A stretch of 45,958 bases of DNA from Rhodoplanes serenus (GTDB taxonomy: Bacteria > Pseudomonadota > Alphaproteobacteria > Rhizobiales > Xanthobacteraceae), in NCBI GenBank assembly GCA_945861855.1, contig CAMAWG010000014.1:1-45958 (forward strand). The letters run 5' to 3'. The translations under genes were made by a program, and so were the position numbers. Positions within the stretch are counted from its first letter, which is position 1. Each line of letters starts with the position of its first letter. The notes under the pieces are model-generated. The model made no database searches. It had not been told where the DNA came from and saw only the letters and a program-made list of their open reading frames with translations. Of the stretch, positions 30,304 through 39,034 are shown piece by piece.

Positions 30304-31569
30304 TCATAACCAGGGCGGCAGCCGATCGAGACCGATCAATTGGTCGGCTTCAAGGCGGGGCCGCACCAGAGCCCATTCTCTATCGCGAACAAGGACTTCC
30401 GGGATCAGCGGACGGGTGTTGTAGGTGCCGGACTGGACCGCGCCATAGGCCCCGGCGGTCATGATTGCGAGCAGGCCGCCAGGCTCGGGCTCCACAAGAT
30501 CCCGGTCCAAGGCCAGGAAATCGCCCGATTCGCACACCGGGCCGACCACGTCCGCCCTCGTCCGGCGGGCACCCGGGGCAGGTTCGGCCACCGGCTGGAT
30601 TTCGTGATGGGCTTCGTAAAGGGTCGGGCGGATCAGGTCGTTCATGGCCGCATCGACGATCACGAAGGTCTTGGCCTCGCCGCGCTTGAGATACAGCACC
30701 CGCGTCACGAGAATCCCGGCGTTGCCGACGATCAGCCGGCCCGGCTCGAAAATGAGCTTGCAATCGAGACCCCGCGTCGCGCGCTTGACCACCGCGGCAT
30801 AGGCGGCCGGATCGGGCGGCGGCTCGTTGTCGTCGCGGTAGGGAATGCCCAGACCGCCGCCGAGATCGACGTGGGAGATCGCATGCCCGTCGGCGCGCAG
30901 CTCGTGCACGAAATCCGAGAGCAATGCGAAGGCGTCGCCGAACGGCGACAGTTCGGTGATCTGGCTGCCGATGTGCATGTCGACACCGACGACGCGCAAC
31001 CCCGGCAGCTTAGCCGCCTTCGCATAAATCTCACGGGCGTGGCTGATCGGAATGCCGAACTTGTTTTCCGATTTACCGGTCGCGATCTTGGCGTGGGTCT
31101 TGGCGTCGACGTCGGGATTGACGCGCACCGAAACGTTGACGGTGCGGCCCTTGCCGGTGGCGATGGCGGACAACAGCTCAAGCTCGGGCTCGGACTCGAC
31201 ATTGACGCACAGGATGTTCTCGTCGAGCGCGAAGGCAAGCTCGGCTGCGGTCTTGCCGATGCCGGAGAACATGATCCTGTCCGGCGGCACGCCGGCCGCG
31301 AGCGCGCGCTTCAATTCGCCGCCGGAGACGACGTCGGCGCCGGCGCCAAGCCTGGCCAGCGTCGCGAGCACCGCCTGGTTGGAATTGGCCTTGACCGCAT
31401 AGCAGACCAGCGACGGCACGTCGGCGAAGGCGCCGGCGAACACGCGGTAGTGCCGCTCCAGCGTGGCGGTGGAATAGCAATAGAACGGAGTGCCGACCGC
31501 CTGCGCGAGGCTTGCCAGATTCACCGCCTCGGCGTGCAGCACGCCGTCGCGATAAGCGAAGTGGTGCAT
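30304..31569 (-). CDS. lysA: Diaminopimelate decarboxylase LysA
   Basis: A 421-residue PLP enzyme of the alanine-racemase fold that decarboxylates meso-diaminopimelate to L-lysine. PLP lysine is K60 (YAVKANSN), the HIGSQ phosphate-binding motif is at 199-203, EPGR is at 275-278, and the active-site cysteine is C346 (CESGD). It starts seven bases after the lipoprotein gene stop and belongs to the argH-lptM-lysA operon. Confidence 0.96.
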   Translation of the reverse strand: MHHFAYRDGVLHAEAVNLASLAQAVGTPFYCYSTATLERHYRVFAGAFADVPSLVCYAVKANSNQAVLATLARLGAGADVVSGGELKRALAAGVPPDRIMFSGIGKTAAELAFALDENILCVNVESEPELELLSAIATGKGRTVNVSVRVNPDVDAKTHAKIATGKSENKFGIPISHAREIYAKAAKLPGLRVVGVDMHIGSQITELSPFGDAFALLSDFVHELRADGHAISHVDLGGGLGIPYRDDNEPPPDPAAYAAVVKRATRGLDCKLIFEPGRLIVGNAGILVTRVLYLKRGEAKTFVIVDAAMNDLIRPTLYEAHHEIQPVAEPAPGARRTRADVVGPVCESGDFLALDRDLVEPEPGGLLAIMTAGAYGAVQSGTYNTRPLIPEVLVRDREWALVRPRLEADQLIGLDRLPPWL

Positions 31570-31576
31570 GGCGCGC

Positions 31577-31867
31577 TCAGTCGATCAGCCAATCGCCGGG
31601 AAGTTTTTTCCGCGGACCATCCGGAGCGATCGGCCGGCCGTCCGCATCGTACTCCGGCGGCTTCTCCGGCCGCTGCGCGCCCTTGGTCGTCACGGCCGTC
31701 CTGGTGACACCCCGCTCGAGCACATAGCCGCCGGGCGGCGGGTCGAGCGAGCCCTTGCGGCCGCAACCCGACACGGACAGCGCCAGGGCGAACACCCCGA
31801 TCGTGGCAAAGGGAATCAAAGAGCGCTGGGGCCGAGGCAAGATTGACTCCGGAATTTCGCGCACCAT
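31577..31867 (-). CDS. lptM: Small LptM-like lipoprotein
   Basis: A 96-residue protein with a hydrophobic signal (about 17-32) and a lipobox ending at C35 (SVSGC), followed by GRKGSLDPPPG. GRKGPL after the cysteine is the hallmark of LptM (YifL), a lipoprotein that assists oxidative maturation of the LptD translocon. Its place between argH and lysA is common. ATG 31867 has no ribosome site, whereas TTG 31840 has GGAG six bases upstream and gives a shorter signal peptide; the latter may be the true start. Confidence 0.82.
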   Translation of the reverse strand: MVREIPESILPRPQRSLIPFATIGVFALALSVSGCGRKGSLDPPPGGYVLERGVTRTAVTTKGAQRPEKPPEYDADGRPIAPDGPRKKLPGDWLID

Positions 31868-31923
31868 AGCAGATTGTGTGTCATTTGCGAGGCTGACCCC
31901 GGCCGCGTTAACCATCGAGGCCT

Positions 31924-33357
31924 TCAACTTCGCTCGCGCTCCAGCGTCCGCAGCCATTTCTTCGCCTGCGTGCGGACGTTCTTCGGCGCGGTGCCGCCAT
32001 AGCTGGTGCGGCTGCCGACCGAGCGATCCACCGAGAGCACGCCGAACACGGCTTGCGTGATCCTCGGCTCGATTTTTTTCATTTCCGCGAGCGGCAGCTT
32101 GTGCAAGGCCAGGTCGGTTTCCGCAGCCTTCGCGACGATGCGGCCCGTGACATGATGGGCGTCGCGGAACGGCATCTTCAGGGTGCGAACGAGCCAGTCG
32201 GCGAGGTCGGTGGCGGTGGAATAGCCGGCGCCGGCCGCGGCCTTCATGCGTTCGGCGTCCGGCTCCATGTCGCGCACCATGCCGGTCATGGCGTCGATCG
32301 ACAGCGCGAGCGCATCGAGCGCGTCGATGGTGCCTTCCTTGTCCTCCTGCATGTCCTTCTGATAGGCGAGCGGCAGGCCCTTCATCACCATCAGGATCGC
32401 GTTGAGCGCGCCGACCACGCGGCCGGTCTTGGCGCGGACAAGCTCGGCGGCGTCCGGATTGCGCTTCTGCGGCATGATCGAGGAACCGGTGGTGAACCTG
32501 TCGCTGAGCTTGATCAGGCCAACGAGCGGCGAGGTCCAGATCACGATCTCCTCGGCGAAGCGCGACAGATGCACCGAGGCGATGGCCGCCGCGGACAGCG
32601 TCTCCATCACGAAGTCGCGGTCGGACACGGCGTCGAGCGAATTCGCCATCGGCCGGTCGAACTCCAGCGCCGCCGCGGTCATGTCGCGGTCGATCGGGAA
32701 CGAGGTGCCTGCGAGAGCTGCCGCGCCGAGCGGCATGTCGTTCAGCCGCGACTGCGCGTCGGCAAAGCGGCCGCGGTCGCGCGCCGCCATCTCGACGTAA
32801 GCCAGCAGATGATGGCCGAACGTGACCGGCTGAGCGGATTGCAGATGCGTGAAGCCGGGCATCACCGTGCCCGCGTGCTTCAGCGCCTTCTCGGCCAGCG
32901 CAAGCTGGTAATCGCCGAGCAACCCGTTGATGTCGTCGATCCGCGCGCGAATCCACAACCGGAAATCGGTCGCGACCTGGTCGTTGCGCGAGCGCGCGGT
33001 GTGCAGCCGCCCGGCGGCCGGCCCGATCAGCTCGGACAGCCGGCTCTCCACGTTCATATGGATGTCTTCGAGCGCCCGCTTGAACTTGAACTTGCCCGAG
33101 CCGATCTCTGACATGATCGTGTCTAGACCTTGAGCGATCTTGCGGGCATCGTCCGCCGCGATGATGCCCTGTTTGGCAAGCATCGAAGCATGGGCCTTGC
33201 TCGCCGCAATGTCCTGGCGATACAGGTGCCAATCGAAGTCGATCGAGGTGTTGATCTTCTCCATGATGGCGGCAGGCCCGGACGCAAAGCGGCCGCCCCA
33301 CATCGTGTTGCTCACGACGCGTTTCTTGCTGCTCGTGTTGACCTTCTTCCTAGCCAC
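31924..33357 (-). CDS. argH: Argininosuccinate lyase ArgH
   Basis: A 477-residue fumarase-superfamily enzyme for the last step of arginine synthesis, splitting argininosuccinate to arginine and fumarate. The signature [12 protein letters not shown] is at 291-302 and the conserved histidine at 171 ([10 protein letters not shown]). It starts at GTG 33357 with a lysine-rich extension before SNTMWGGRF. It diverges from tlpA with only 15 bases between the start codons, so each promoter must lie within the other gene or overlap it. Confidence 0.95.
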   Translation of the reverse strand: MARKKVNTSSKKRVVSNTMWGGRFASGPAAIMEKINTSIDFDWHLYRQDIAASKAHASMLAKQGIIAADDARKIAQGLDTIMSEIGSGKFKFKRALEDIHMNVESRLSELIGPAAGRLHTARSRNDQVATDFRLWIRARIDDINGLLGDYQLALAEKALKHAGTVMPGFTHLQSAQPVTFGHHLLAYVEMAARDRGRFADAQSRLNDMPLGAAALAGTSFPIDRDMTAAALEFDRPMANSLDAVSDRDFVMETLSAAAIASVHLSRFAEEIVIWTSPLVGLIKLSDRFTTGSSIMPQKRNPDAAELVRAKTGRVVGALNAILMVMKGLPLAYQKDMQEDKEGTIDALDALALSIDAMTGMVRDMEPDAERMKAAAGAGYSTATDLADWLVRTLKMPFRDAHHVTGRIVAKAAETDLALHKLPLAEMKKIEPRITQAVFGVLSVDRSVGSRTSYGGTAPKNVRTQAKKWLRTLERERS

Positions 33358-33372
33358 CGGGATTCACCGAGG

Positions 33373-34038
33373 ATGAACAGTTCGAACGACATCGCGCGCA
33401 GGACCGCCAAAAAGCGACTCGCCTTGGTGCTTCTGGGCGGCGTGGCCGGCGTCGCGGCCGGACTGGCGGGGGTATACGGGATTGGCCGCCTCGCAGGCAA
33501 TGCGGGGGCGGACCCGGCTTGCAGGGCTTCGGTGGAAACCGCCCGCCGGATGGCGCCGCTGATCCATGGCGAGGTGGCCGCCGTTTCGGTCGCCGGTGCG
33601 CCAAAAACCCTGCCGCGGCTGGCGTTCCAGGACGGCAACGGAGCCGCAAAATCGCTCGCCGACTGGCGCGGCCGCACGGTGCTTCTGAACCTGTGGGCCA
33701 CCTGGTGCGTGCCCTGCCGCAAGGAGATGCCGGCGCTGGACGCCCTGCAGGCCAAGCTCGGCGGCACGGATTTCGAGGTGGTGTCGATCAACATCGACAC
33801 CCGCGACACCGACAAGCCGAAAGCATGGCTGAAGGACGCCGGCGTCGACCGTCTCGCCTACTACGCCGACAACAGCGCCAAGGTGTTCCAGGATCTCAAG
33901 GCGGCCGGCAAGGCCTTCGGCATGCCGACCACCCTGATCGTCGATCGCAACGGCTGCGAGCTTGCGGCTTTGGCGGGCCCCGCGGAATGGGCGAGCGACG
34001 ACGCCCTCAAGCTCGTCACTGCGGCGCTCGGGAAATAG
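33373..34038 (+). CDS. tlpA: TlpA-type membrane-anchored thiol:disulfide reductase
   Basis: A 221-residue protein with an N-terminal membrane anchor (about 16-36) and a periplasmic thioredoxin fold with active site WCVPC (C112, C115). TlpA of Bradyrhizobium keeps the Cu-A site and ScoI reduced during cytochrome oxidase assembly. Extra cysteines (C50 and C197 by count) also match TlpA, where a second structural disulfide occurs. ATG 33373 begins MNSSNDIARRTAKKR; GAGG touches the start codon and a purine-rich GGGA lies farther upstream. Confidence 0.9.
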   Translation: MNSSNDIARRTAKKRLALVLLGGVAGVAAGLAGVYGIGRLAGNAGADPACRASVETARRMAPLIHGEVAAVSVAGAPKTLPRLAFQDGNGAAKSLADWRGRTVLLNLWATWCVPCRKEMPALDALQAKLGGTDFEVVSINIDTRDTDKPKAWLKDAGVDRLAYYADNSAKVFQDLKAAGKAFGMPTTLIVDRNGCELAALAGPAEWASDDALKLVTAALGK

Positions 34039-34050
34039 CGCCACTCCACG

Positions 34051-34251
34051 TCACGCGGTGATGTCGAGATTGGCGCCGACGCCGCCTGCGACGTTGGCGA
34101 GGCGGCTGAAATTCTGCTGGGCCGCTTCCAGAAGCTTGACGGTGTCGGCCGACGCCTGCGCGTTCATGCGCAGCATCTTCGCCGCGACCGCGGTCTGCAA
34201 CTGGCCGGCCTGGGCGGCGACGAAGGCCGCGGCGATCGAGGCGGTGTCCAT
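34051..34251 (-). CDS. YjfB family putative motility protein
   Basis: A 66-residue helical protein starting MDTASIAAAFVAAQAGQ with KMLRMNAQA and ending GVGANLDITA. This matches the YjfB (putative motility protein) family, known from Bacillus and many rhizobia, where it is expressed with flagellar genes; its molecular role is not known. It lies 22 bases after the preceding gene in the same direction, and the pair is preceded by a CtrA-type box. Confidence 0.72.
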   Translation of the reverse strand: MDTASIAAAFVAAQAGQLQTAVAAKMLRMNAQASADTVKLLEAAQQNFSRLANVAGGVGANLDITA

Positions 34252-34273
34252 ATTCTAAATGCCCGTACCGGCC

Positions 34274-34834
34274 TCAGACCGTGATCGTCAGTCCGGTGAT
34301 GGTGTCGATCCTGGTGCCGTCGGCCATCGTGAGGACGTTGTTCTTGGTGTCGAGGTAGGCGCCGTTGGCCATGCTGATGATGTCCTTCGGATCGTGGTGC
34401 TCCAGGCCGGTGGTGGTGTCGATCTGCTTGCCGTTCGACATCGTCAGGATGTTGCGGCCGGTGTCGATCGAGGAACCGTCCTCAAAGTAGATGACCGGGT
34501 CGAGCTCTTTCGGCGGATTGAAATTCGACTGCAGCGGATTGAGCTTCGCCATCAGCGCGACCTGCTCCGCGTATCGCTTCTGCGCGGCGGCGGAGGACAT
34601 CTGCGCCGCCAGCGCGCCGGCCGAGGTCTGATTGTTCTGCGCGATCTGCGCCAGGCTGTACATCGTGTTCTGGCTCTTCGCCAGGAACGTCTTGATGCTG
34701 CCGGAGCTGTATCGCGCGTCCTGCAGCGCGCCCATCATGCCGCCCGGCGCCTCGGCGGCGGCGAGCGACTCCTGCGCTTCCCTCAGCCAGTTCGGGGCTG
34801 TGGCGGACGCGGCGCTGACGGGGGCAATGGCCAT
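34274..34834 (-). CDS. Uncharacterised protein with C-terminal [DN]G-x3-[IL]DT repeats
   Basis: A 186-residue protein without signal peptide or membrane segment. Residues 10-100 are predicted mostly helical and Ala/Gln rich (SLAQIAQNNQTSAG). Residues 116-186 contain two copies of a unit of about 35 residues, each made of two hairpin-like blocks: DGSSIDTGRNILTM, NGKQIDTTTGL, NGAYLDTKNNVLTM and DGTRIDTITGL. I do not recognise the family. The adjacent YjfB-like gene and upstream CtrA-type box suggest a role in motility or the cell surface. ATG 34834 has only a weak ribosome site. Confidence 0.72.
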   Translation of the reverse strand: MAIAPVSAASATAPNWLREAQESLAAAEAPGGMMGALQDARYSSGSIKTFLAKSQNTMYSLAQIAQNNQTSAGALAAQMSSAAAQKRYAEQVALMAKLNPLQSNFNPPKELDPVIYFEDGSSIDTGRNILTMSNGKQIDTTTGLEHHDPKDIISMANGAYLDTKNNVLTMADGTRIDTITGLTITV

Positions 34835-34895
34835 GGAACCGGGACCGGATTCGTTCGCCGCATTCTAGGCGGCGCGCGTTAACGAACCCTGACCG

Positions 34896-34911
34896 TTAAC
34901 GGCAGATTAAC
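34896..34911. promoter_or_regulatory. CtrA-type box upstream of the YjfB-like pair
   Basis: TTAACGGCAGATTAAC matches TTAA-N7-TTAAC on the plus strand, and the reverse complement TTAATCTGCCGTTAAC (34895-34910) also matches. A further TTAAC half-site lies at 34879-34883. The box is about 62-77 bases upstream of ATG 34834 on the minus strand, a usual distance for activation, and about 70-85 bases before the EamA gene. Confidence 0.6.
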
Positions 34912-34978
34912 GCGCAAGAAACGGGTGGCCCGGCGGTCCCGGATCGTGCAGGGTCCGCCGCCTCTGGAAACCCATCCG

Positions 34979-35929
34979 ATGCCAGCGTCCCAGCCCGCCA
35001 AACCCGGACCGGCCAGCTCCGCCCTTTCCATGTCGGTCACCGACTGGCTGCTGCTACTCGTTCTCTCGGTGCTGTGGGGCGGCTCGTTCTACTTCGCCAA
35101 GATCGCCGTGCTGGAAATCCCGCCGCTGACGCTAGCGCTCGGCCGCGTCGCGATCGCCGCGGCGGCGCTCGCGATCTTCGCCCGAGCCATCGCTGTGCCG
35201 TTCCCGCGCGACGCGACGACATGGGCGCACCTTGCGGTCATGGCCGTTTTCAACAACGTGGTCCCGTTCGTGCTGATCTTCTGGGGCCAGATTCATATCT
35301 CCGTTGGCCTCGCCTCGATCCTCAATGCCACCAGCCCGCTGTTCGGCGTGTTGATGGCGCACATGGTGACACATGACGACCGGCTGAGCGCCGGCCGCGT
35401 CGCCGGCCTGCTCGCGGGATTCGCCGGCGTCGTGGTGCTGATCGGGCCCGACCTGGTGACCGATCTGGGCCACAACGTGCTGGCCGAGCTTGGTTGCCTG
35501 CTTGCAGCCTGCTCGTATGGAATCGGCGCGGTGTTGACGCGGCGCGTGCGCACGCTGTCGCCCGTAATGGTCGCTACGGGACAACTGACCATGTCCACGG
35601 TGCTGCTGTTGCCGGTCGTGCTGCTGTTCGACAGGCCCGAGACGCTGTTCGCCGCGTCGCGGGCCGCGATCTGGGCCCTGGTGTCGCTCGCGCTGCTGTC
35701 GTCGGCGCTCGCCTATCTCATCTATTTCCGCATCATTGCGCGGGCCGGCGCGACCAACGCATTGCTGTCGACGTTTCTCATTCCTGTCAGCGCGATCCTG
35801 ATGGGCATCGTGCTGCTCGACGAGACCGTGAACGCGCGCCAGCTCGCCGGCATGGCGGCGATCTTCATCGGCGTCGCCGCCATCGACGGCCGGATGGCGC
35901 GATCCATCGCGCGAGCGCTGCGACGCTGA
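34979..35929 (+). CDS. EamA family (DMT) transporter
   Basis: A 316-residue membrane protein with ten predicted helices in two EamA repeats (first repeat about 20-145, with VLWGGSFYFAKIAV; second about 160-300, with LLSTFLIPVSAILMGIVLLDE). Proteins of this type export metabolites such as amino acids. ATG 34979 is chosen for its GGA-containing upstream region; GTG 34925 would add 18 residues without membrane character. Substrate unknown. Confidence 0.87.
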   Translation: MPASQPAKPGPASSALSMSVTDWLLLLVLSVLWGGSFYFAKIAVLEIPPLTLALGRVAIAAAALAIFARAIAVPFPRDATTWAHLAVMAVFNNVVPFVLIFWGQIHISVGLASILNATSPLFGVLMAHMVTHDDRLSAGRVAGLLAGFAGVVVLIGPDLVTDLGHNVLAELGCLLAACSYGIGAVLTRRVRTLSPVMVATGQLTMSTVLLLPVVLLFDRPETLFAASRAAIWALVSLALLSSALAYLIYFRIIARAGATNALLSTFLIPVSAILMGIVLLDETVNARQLAGMAAIFIGVAAIDGRMARSIARALRR

Positions 35930-35949
35930 AAAATCCGGCAAGGCGGCTG

Positions 35950-35978
35950 TTGACTCCGTGTGGCCGCGCCGCTTAAGT
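35950..35978 (+). promoter_or_regulatory. Promoter of the arsR-SRPBCC-VOC operon
   Basis: TTGACT (35950-35955), 17 bases, then TTAAGT (35973-35978). The start point would fall at or within a base or two of the ATG at 35986, so the mRNA may be leaderless. Confidence 0.45.
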
Positions 35979-35995
35979 TAATCGAATGGTTAACT
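35976..35995. promoter_or_regulatory. Putative ArsR operator overlapping the start codon
   Basis: Perfect 6-base inverted arms AGTTAA (35976-35981) and TTAACT (35990-35995) are separated by 8 bases containing the ATG of the regulator gene, and overlap the -10 element. Such placement suits autorepression by an ArsR-type dimer. Confidence 0.5.
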
Positions 35996-36429
35996 ATCGA
36001 GAGGAAGCCCTCGACCGCGTGTTCTCGGCGCTCGCCGACCCGACCCGGCGGGCGCTGGTCGCCCGCCTGGAGCAGAAGCAAAGCCTCACGGTCAGCGAAC
36101 TGGCGCGGCCGTTCCCGGTGTCGCTGCCGGCGATCATGAAGCATCTCGACGTGCTGTCGGATGCGGGCCTGATCACGCGCAGCAAGAGCGGCCGCACGGT
36201 GAACTGCGAGCTCACCGCGGCGACGATGAAGTCCGCCATGGATTGGCTGCATCGCTACGAACGGTTCTGGTCCGACGGGCTCGCCCAGCTCAATGCAATT
36301 CTGGAGGAAGATGAATCATGTCCACCCACTCAGGCACTCTTGCAGCCGCCAAGCCCAGCCTCACCATCAAGCGGCGCTTCAACGCGCCGCCGGCCAAGGT
36401 CTACGCCGCGTGGACCGACCCGAAACTGA
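35986..36429 (+). CDS. ArsR/SmtB-type transcriptional regulator
   Basis: A 147-residue protein with a winged helix-turn-helix at about 10-90 (LADPTRRALVARL, LTVSELARPFPVSLPAIMKHLDVL). No metal-binding cysteine pair is visible in the recognition helix, so it probably senses something other than metal through its SRPBCC partner system. The C-terminus beyond residue 105 is Pro/Ser/Arg-rich and is encoded over the first 112 bases of the next gene in another frame. It is the first gene of a three-gene operon. Confidence 0.88.
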   Translation: MVNYREEALDRVFSALADPTRRALVARLEQKQSLTVSELARPFPVSLPAIMKHLDVLSDAGLITRSKSGRTVNCELTAATMKSAMDWLHRYERFWSDGLAQLNAILEEDESCPPTQALLQPPSPASPSSGASTRRRPRSTPRGPTRN

Positions 36430-36767
36430 TCGCGCGGTGGTTCGGACCGCAGGGCGTGGAGCGCGTCGAGGCCGAGACCGATCTGCGCGTCGGCGGCCGC
36501 TATCACATCACCATGCATGTGCCCGGCGACCGGCACGACGTCCTGGGCGTCTATCGCGAGGTGGTACCGAACGAAAGGCTCGTCTTCACCTGGGCCTGGA
36601 AAAGCACGCCGGAGCGCGAGTCGCTGGTGACGGTGACATTCAAGGCCGACGGCGAAGGCACGCTGATGACGCTGCTGCACGAGCAGTTCTTCGACGCCGA
36701 CGCGCGCGACCGTCATCAGACCGGCTGGGGCGGCGCCATCGACAAGCTCGAAAAGATTTTCAGCTAA
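36318..36767 (+). CDS. SRPBCC (AHSA1/CalC-type) domain protein
   Basis: A 149-residue protein of the START/Bet v1-like fold (RRFNAPPAKVYAAWTDPKLIARWFGP, LRVGGRYHITM, a WGGAIDKLEKIF-type C-terminal helix). Such proteins bind hydrophobic ligands, and ArsR-AHSA1 pairs are a common unit of unclear purpose. The GGAGGAAG ribosome site lies inside arsR. It is translated in a different frame from the overlapping arsR end. Confidence 0.88.
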   Translation: MSTHSGTLAAAKPSLTIKRRFNAPPAKVYAAWTDPKLIARWFGPQGVERVEAETDLRVGGRYHITMHVPGDRHDVLGVYREVVPNERLVFTWAWKSTPERESLVTVTFKADGEGTLMTLLHEQFFDADARDRHQTGWGGAIDKLEKIFS

Positions 36768-36779
36768 CTGGAGGAAGCG

Positions 36780-37160
36780 ATGGAACGGTCGCACGGAAAT
36801 TTCTGCTGGAACGAGCTGCTCACCGCCGACCCTGAGCGGGCCAAGCGCTTCTACGGCGACACCATCGGCTGGACCTTCGACGCCATGCCGATGCAGGACG
36901 GCTCCACCTATTGGCTCGCCATGATAGGCGGCAAACCGGTCGGCGGAATTTTTCCGACCGACCGGCCGGAATACAAAGGCCTGCCCGAAGCCTGGATGTC
37001 CTATCTCGCGGTCGACGACGTCGATGCGCGGGTGAAGAAGGCGATGGCCGCCGGCGCCAAGCTGATGAAGCCTGTCTTCGACGTGCCGAACGTCGGGCGG
37101 ATCGCCGTCCTGACCGAGCCCGGCGGCGCCGGCGTCGGCTGGATGACGCCGATGGGCTGA
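36780..37160 (+). CDS. VOC family protein (glyoxalase/bleomycin resistance-like)
   Basis: A 126-residue single VOC domain beginning with GNFCWNELLTADPERAKRFYG and ending GGAGVGWMTP. Its ligand residues are not typical of a known enzyme class, so no substrate is assigned. ATG 36780 is 12 bases after the SRPBCC stop, with GGAGGAAG upstream, so the three genes form an operon. Confidence 0.85.
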   Translation: MERSHGNFCWNELLTADPERAKRFYGDTIGWTFDAMPMQDGSTYWLAMIGGKPVGGIFPTDRPEYKGLPEAWMSYLAVDDVDARVKKAMAAGAKLMKPVFDVPNVGRIAVLTEPGGAGVGWMTPMG

Positions 37161-37173
37161 CCGGCGCGGCCGG

Positions 37174-38055
37174 TCAGCGCGTGGGAACGGGCTTGGCGCC
37201 GCGGTAGTCGTAGAAGCCGCGGCCGGCCTTCTTGCCGAGCCAGCCGGCCTCGACATATTTCACCAGCAGCGGGCACGGCCGGTATTTCGAATCCGCCAGG
37301 CCTTCGTGCAGCACCTGCATCACCGACAGGCAGGTGTCGAGCCCGATGAAGTCGGCCAGCTCCAGCGGGCCCATCGGGTGATGCGCGCCGAGCTTCATGG
37401 CGGTGTCGATGGCCACGACGTTGCCGACGCCCTCGTAGAGCGTGTAGATCGCCTCGTTGATCATCGGCAGCAGGATGCGGTTGACGATGAAGGCGGGAAA
37501 ATCCTCCGACACCGCGATGGTCTTGCCGAGCTTGGTGACGAACTCCTTGGACGCCTCGAAGGTCGCGTCGGCGGTGGCGATGCCGCGGATGAGCTCGACC
37601 AGCTCCATCAACGGCACCGGATTCATGAAATGGATGCCGATGAATTTTTCCGGCCGGTCGGTCGCGGAGGCAAGGCGCGTGATCGAGATCGACGAGGTGT
37701 TGCTGGCGACCAGCGCCGCGGGCTTCAGCGACGGGCAAAGCTCGATGAAGATCTTGCGCTTGACGTCTTCCTTCTCGGTCGCCGCCTCGATGACGAGATC
37801 GCAGTCGGAAAGGCCGTCGTAGGATTCGACCGTGGTGATCAGCTTGAGCGCCGCGAGCTTCTCGTCCTCGGTGATGCGCTGGCGGCTGACCTGGCGCGAC
37901 ATGTTGCCGTTGATGGTGGCCAGCGCATCCTTGAGGCGCGGCGGCGCGATGTCGTGGAGCACGACGGAGATGCCCGCGAGCGAGCAGACGTGGGCGATGC
38001 CGGTGCCCATCTGGCCCGCGCCGACGATCCCGACCTTGCGAATGCTCTGCGCCAT
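37174..38055 (-). CDS. hbdA: 3-hydroxybutyryl-CoA dehydrogenase
   Basis: A 293-residue NAD-dependent enzyme oxidising 3-hydroxyacyl-CoA in fatty acid or butanoate metabolism. The Rossmann motif GAGQMGTGIA is at 11-20, and NTSSISITRLA and the catalytic HFMNPVPLMELVELI follow. The C-terminal domain has GKKAGRGFYDY. It lies 34 bases after etfA in the same direction, so electrons from acyl-CoA dehydrogenation and the next oxidation step are coregulated. Confidence 0.93.
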   Translation of the reverse strand: MAQSIRKVGIVGAGQMGTGIAHVCSLAGISVVLHDIAPPRLKDALATINGNMSRQVSRQRITEDEKLAALKLITTVESYDGLSDCDLVIEAATEKEDVKRKIFIELCPSLKPAALVASNTSSISITRLASATDRPEKFIGIHFMNPVPLMELVELIRGIATADATFEASKEFVTKLGKTIAVSEDFPAFIVNRILLPMINEAIYTLYEGVGNVVAIDTAMKLGAHHPMGPLELADFIGLDTCLSVMQVLHEGLADSKYRPCPLLVKYVEAGWLGKKAGRGFYDYRGAKPVPTR

Positions 38056-38089
38056 GGTTCTGACCCGAAAATCCGATTGTAGCCGATAA

Positions 38090-39034
38090 TCAGCGCTTGA
38101 TCTTGGCCAATTCGGCCTGAAGTTCCGGCAGCGCCTGATAGAGATCGGCCACCAGCCCGTAGTCGGCGACCTGGAAGATCGGCGCTTCCTCGTCCTTGTT
38201 GATGGCGACGATCACCTTGGAGTCCTTCATCCCGGCAAGATGCTGGATCGCGCCGGAGATGCCGACCGCGATGTAGAGCTCCGGCGCAACCACCTTGCCG
38301 GTCTGGCCGACCTGCCAGTCGTTCGGCGCGTAGCCGGCATCGACCGCAGCGCGCGAGGCGCCGACGCCGGCACCCAACGCGTCCGCCACCGGCTCGATAT
38401 ATTTGGCGAAGTTCTCGCGGCTCTGCATGGCGCGGCCGCCGGAGATGATGATCTTGGCGGAGGTCAATTCCGGCCGGTCGCTCTTCGACAGTTCCTCGCC
38501 GACGAAGGACGAGATGCCCGGGTCGGCAACCGCAGTGACGTTCTCAACGGCCGCCGAACCGCCCTCGCCCGTCGCCTGGAAGGTCGACGTGCGGATGGTG
38601 AGCACTTTCTTGGCGTCCCTGGACTTCACCGTCTGGATCGCATTGCCGGCATAGACCGGCCGCTCGAACGTGTCGGGCGCGACGACCTTGCTGATCTCGG
38701 AAATCTGCATCACGTCGAGCAAGGCCGCGACCCGCGGCATCACGTTCTTGCCGTTGCTCGTCGCCGGCGCGGCGATGGCGTCATAGGAGCCGGCGAGCGA
38801 AACGATCAGCGCCGCGAGCGGCTCAGCGAGCGAATGCTCGTAGGCCGGTCCGTCGGCGAGCAGCACCTTGGTCACGCCATCGAGCCTGGCCGCGGCATCC
38901 GCCGCCGCCTTGGCGTCCTTGCCGGCAACCAGGATGTGCACATCGCCGCCGAGCGCCTTGGCGGCGGTCAGCGCCTTGTTGGTGGAGTCCTTCAACGACT
39001 TGTTGTCGTGCTCGGCGAGAAGAAGCGTGGTCAT
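38090..39034 (-). CDS. etfA: Electron transfer flavoprotein alpha subunit
   Basis: A 314-residue FAD-binding subunit. The C-terminal FAD domain contains [48 protein letters not shown] and [18 protein letters not shown], all family-typical. EtfAB carries electrons from acyl-CoA dehydrogenases to ETF:quinone oxidoreductase. The ATG overlaps the etfB stop (ATGA), indicating coupled translation. Confidence 0.96.
   Translation of the reverse strand: MTTLLLAEHDNKSLKDSTNKALTAAKALGGDVHILVAGKDAKAAADAAARLDGVTKVLLADGPAYEHSLAEPLAALIVSLAGSYDAIAAPATSNGKNVMPRVAALLDVMQISEISKVVAPDTFERPVYAGNAIQTVKSRDAKKVLTIRTSTFQATGEGGSAAVENVTAVADPGISSFVGEELSKSDRPELTSAKIIISGGRAMQSRENFAKYIEPVADALGAGVGASRAAVDAGYAPNDWQVGQTGKVVAPELYIAVGISGAIQHLAGMKDSKVIVAINKDEEAPIFQVADYGLVADLYQALPELQAELAKIKR

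Noticed and set aside
35973..35995. CtrA-type box at the arsR start
   Set aside because: The two TTAA elements nearest the ATG are eight bases apart, not seven; the symmetric arms fit an ArsR operator better.
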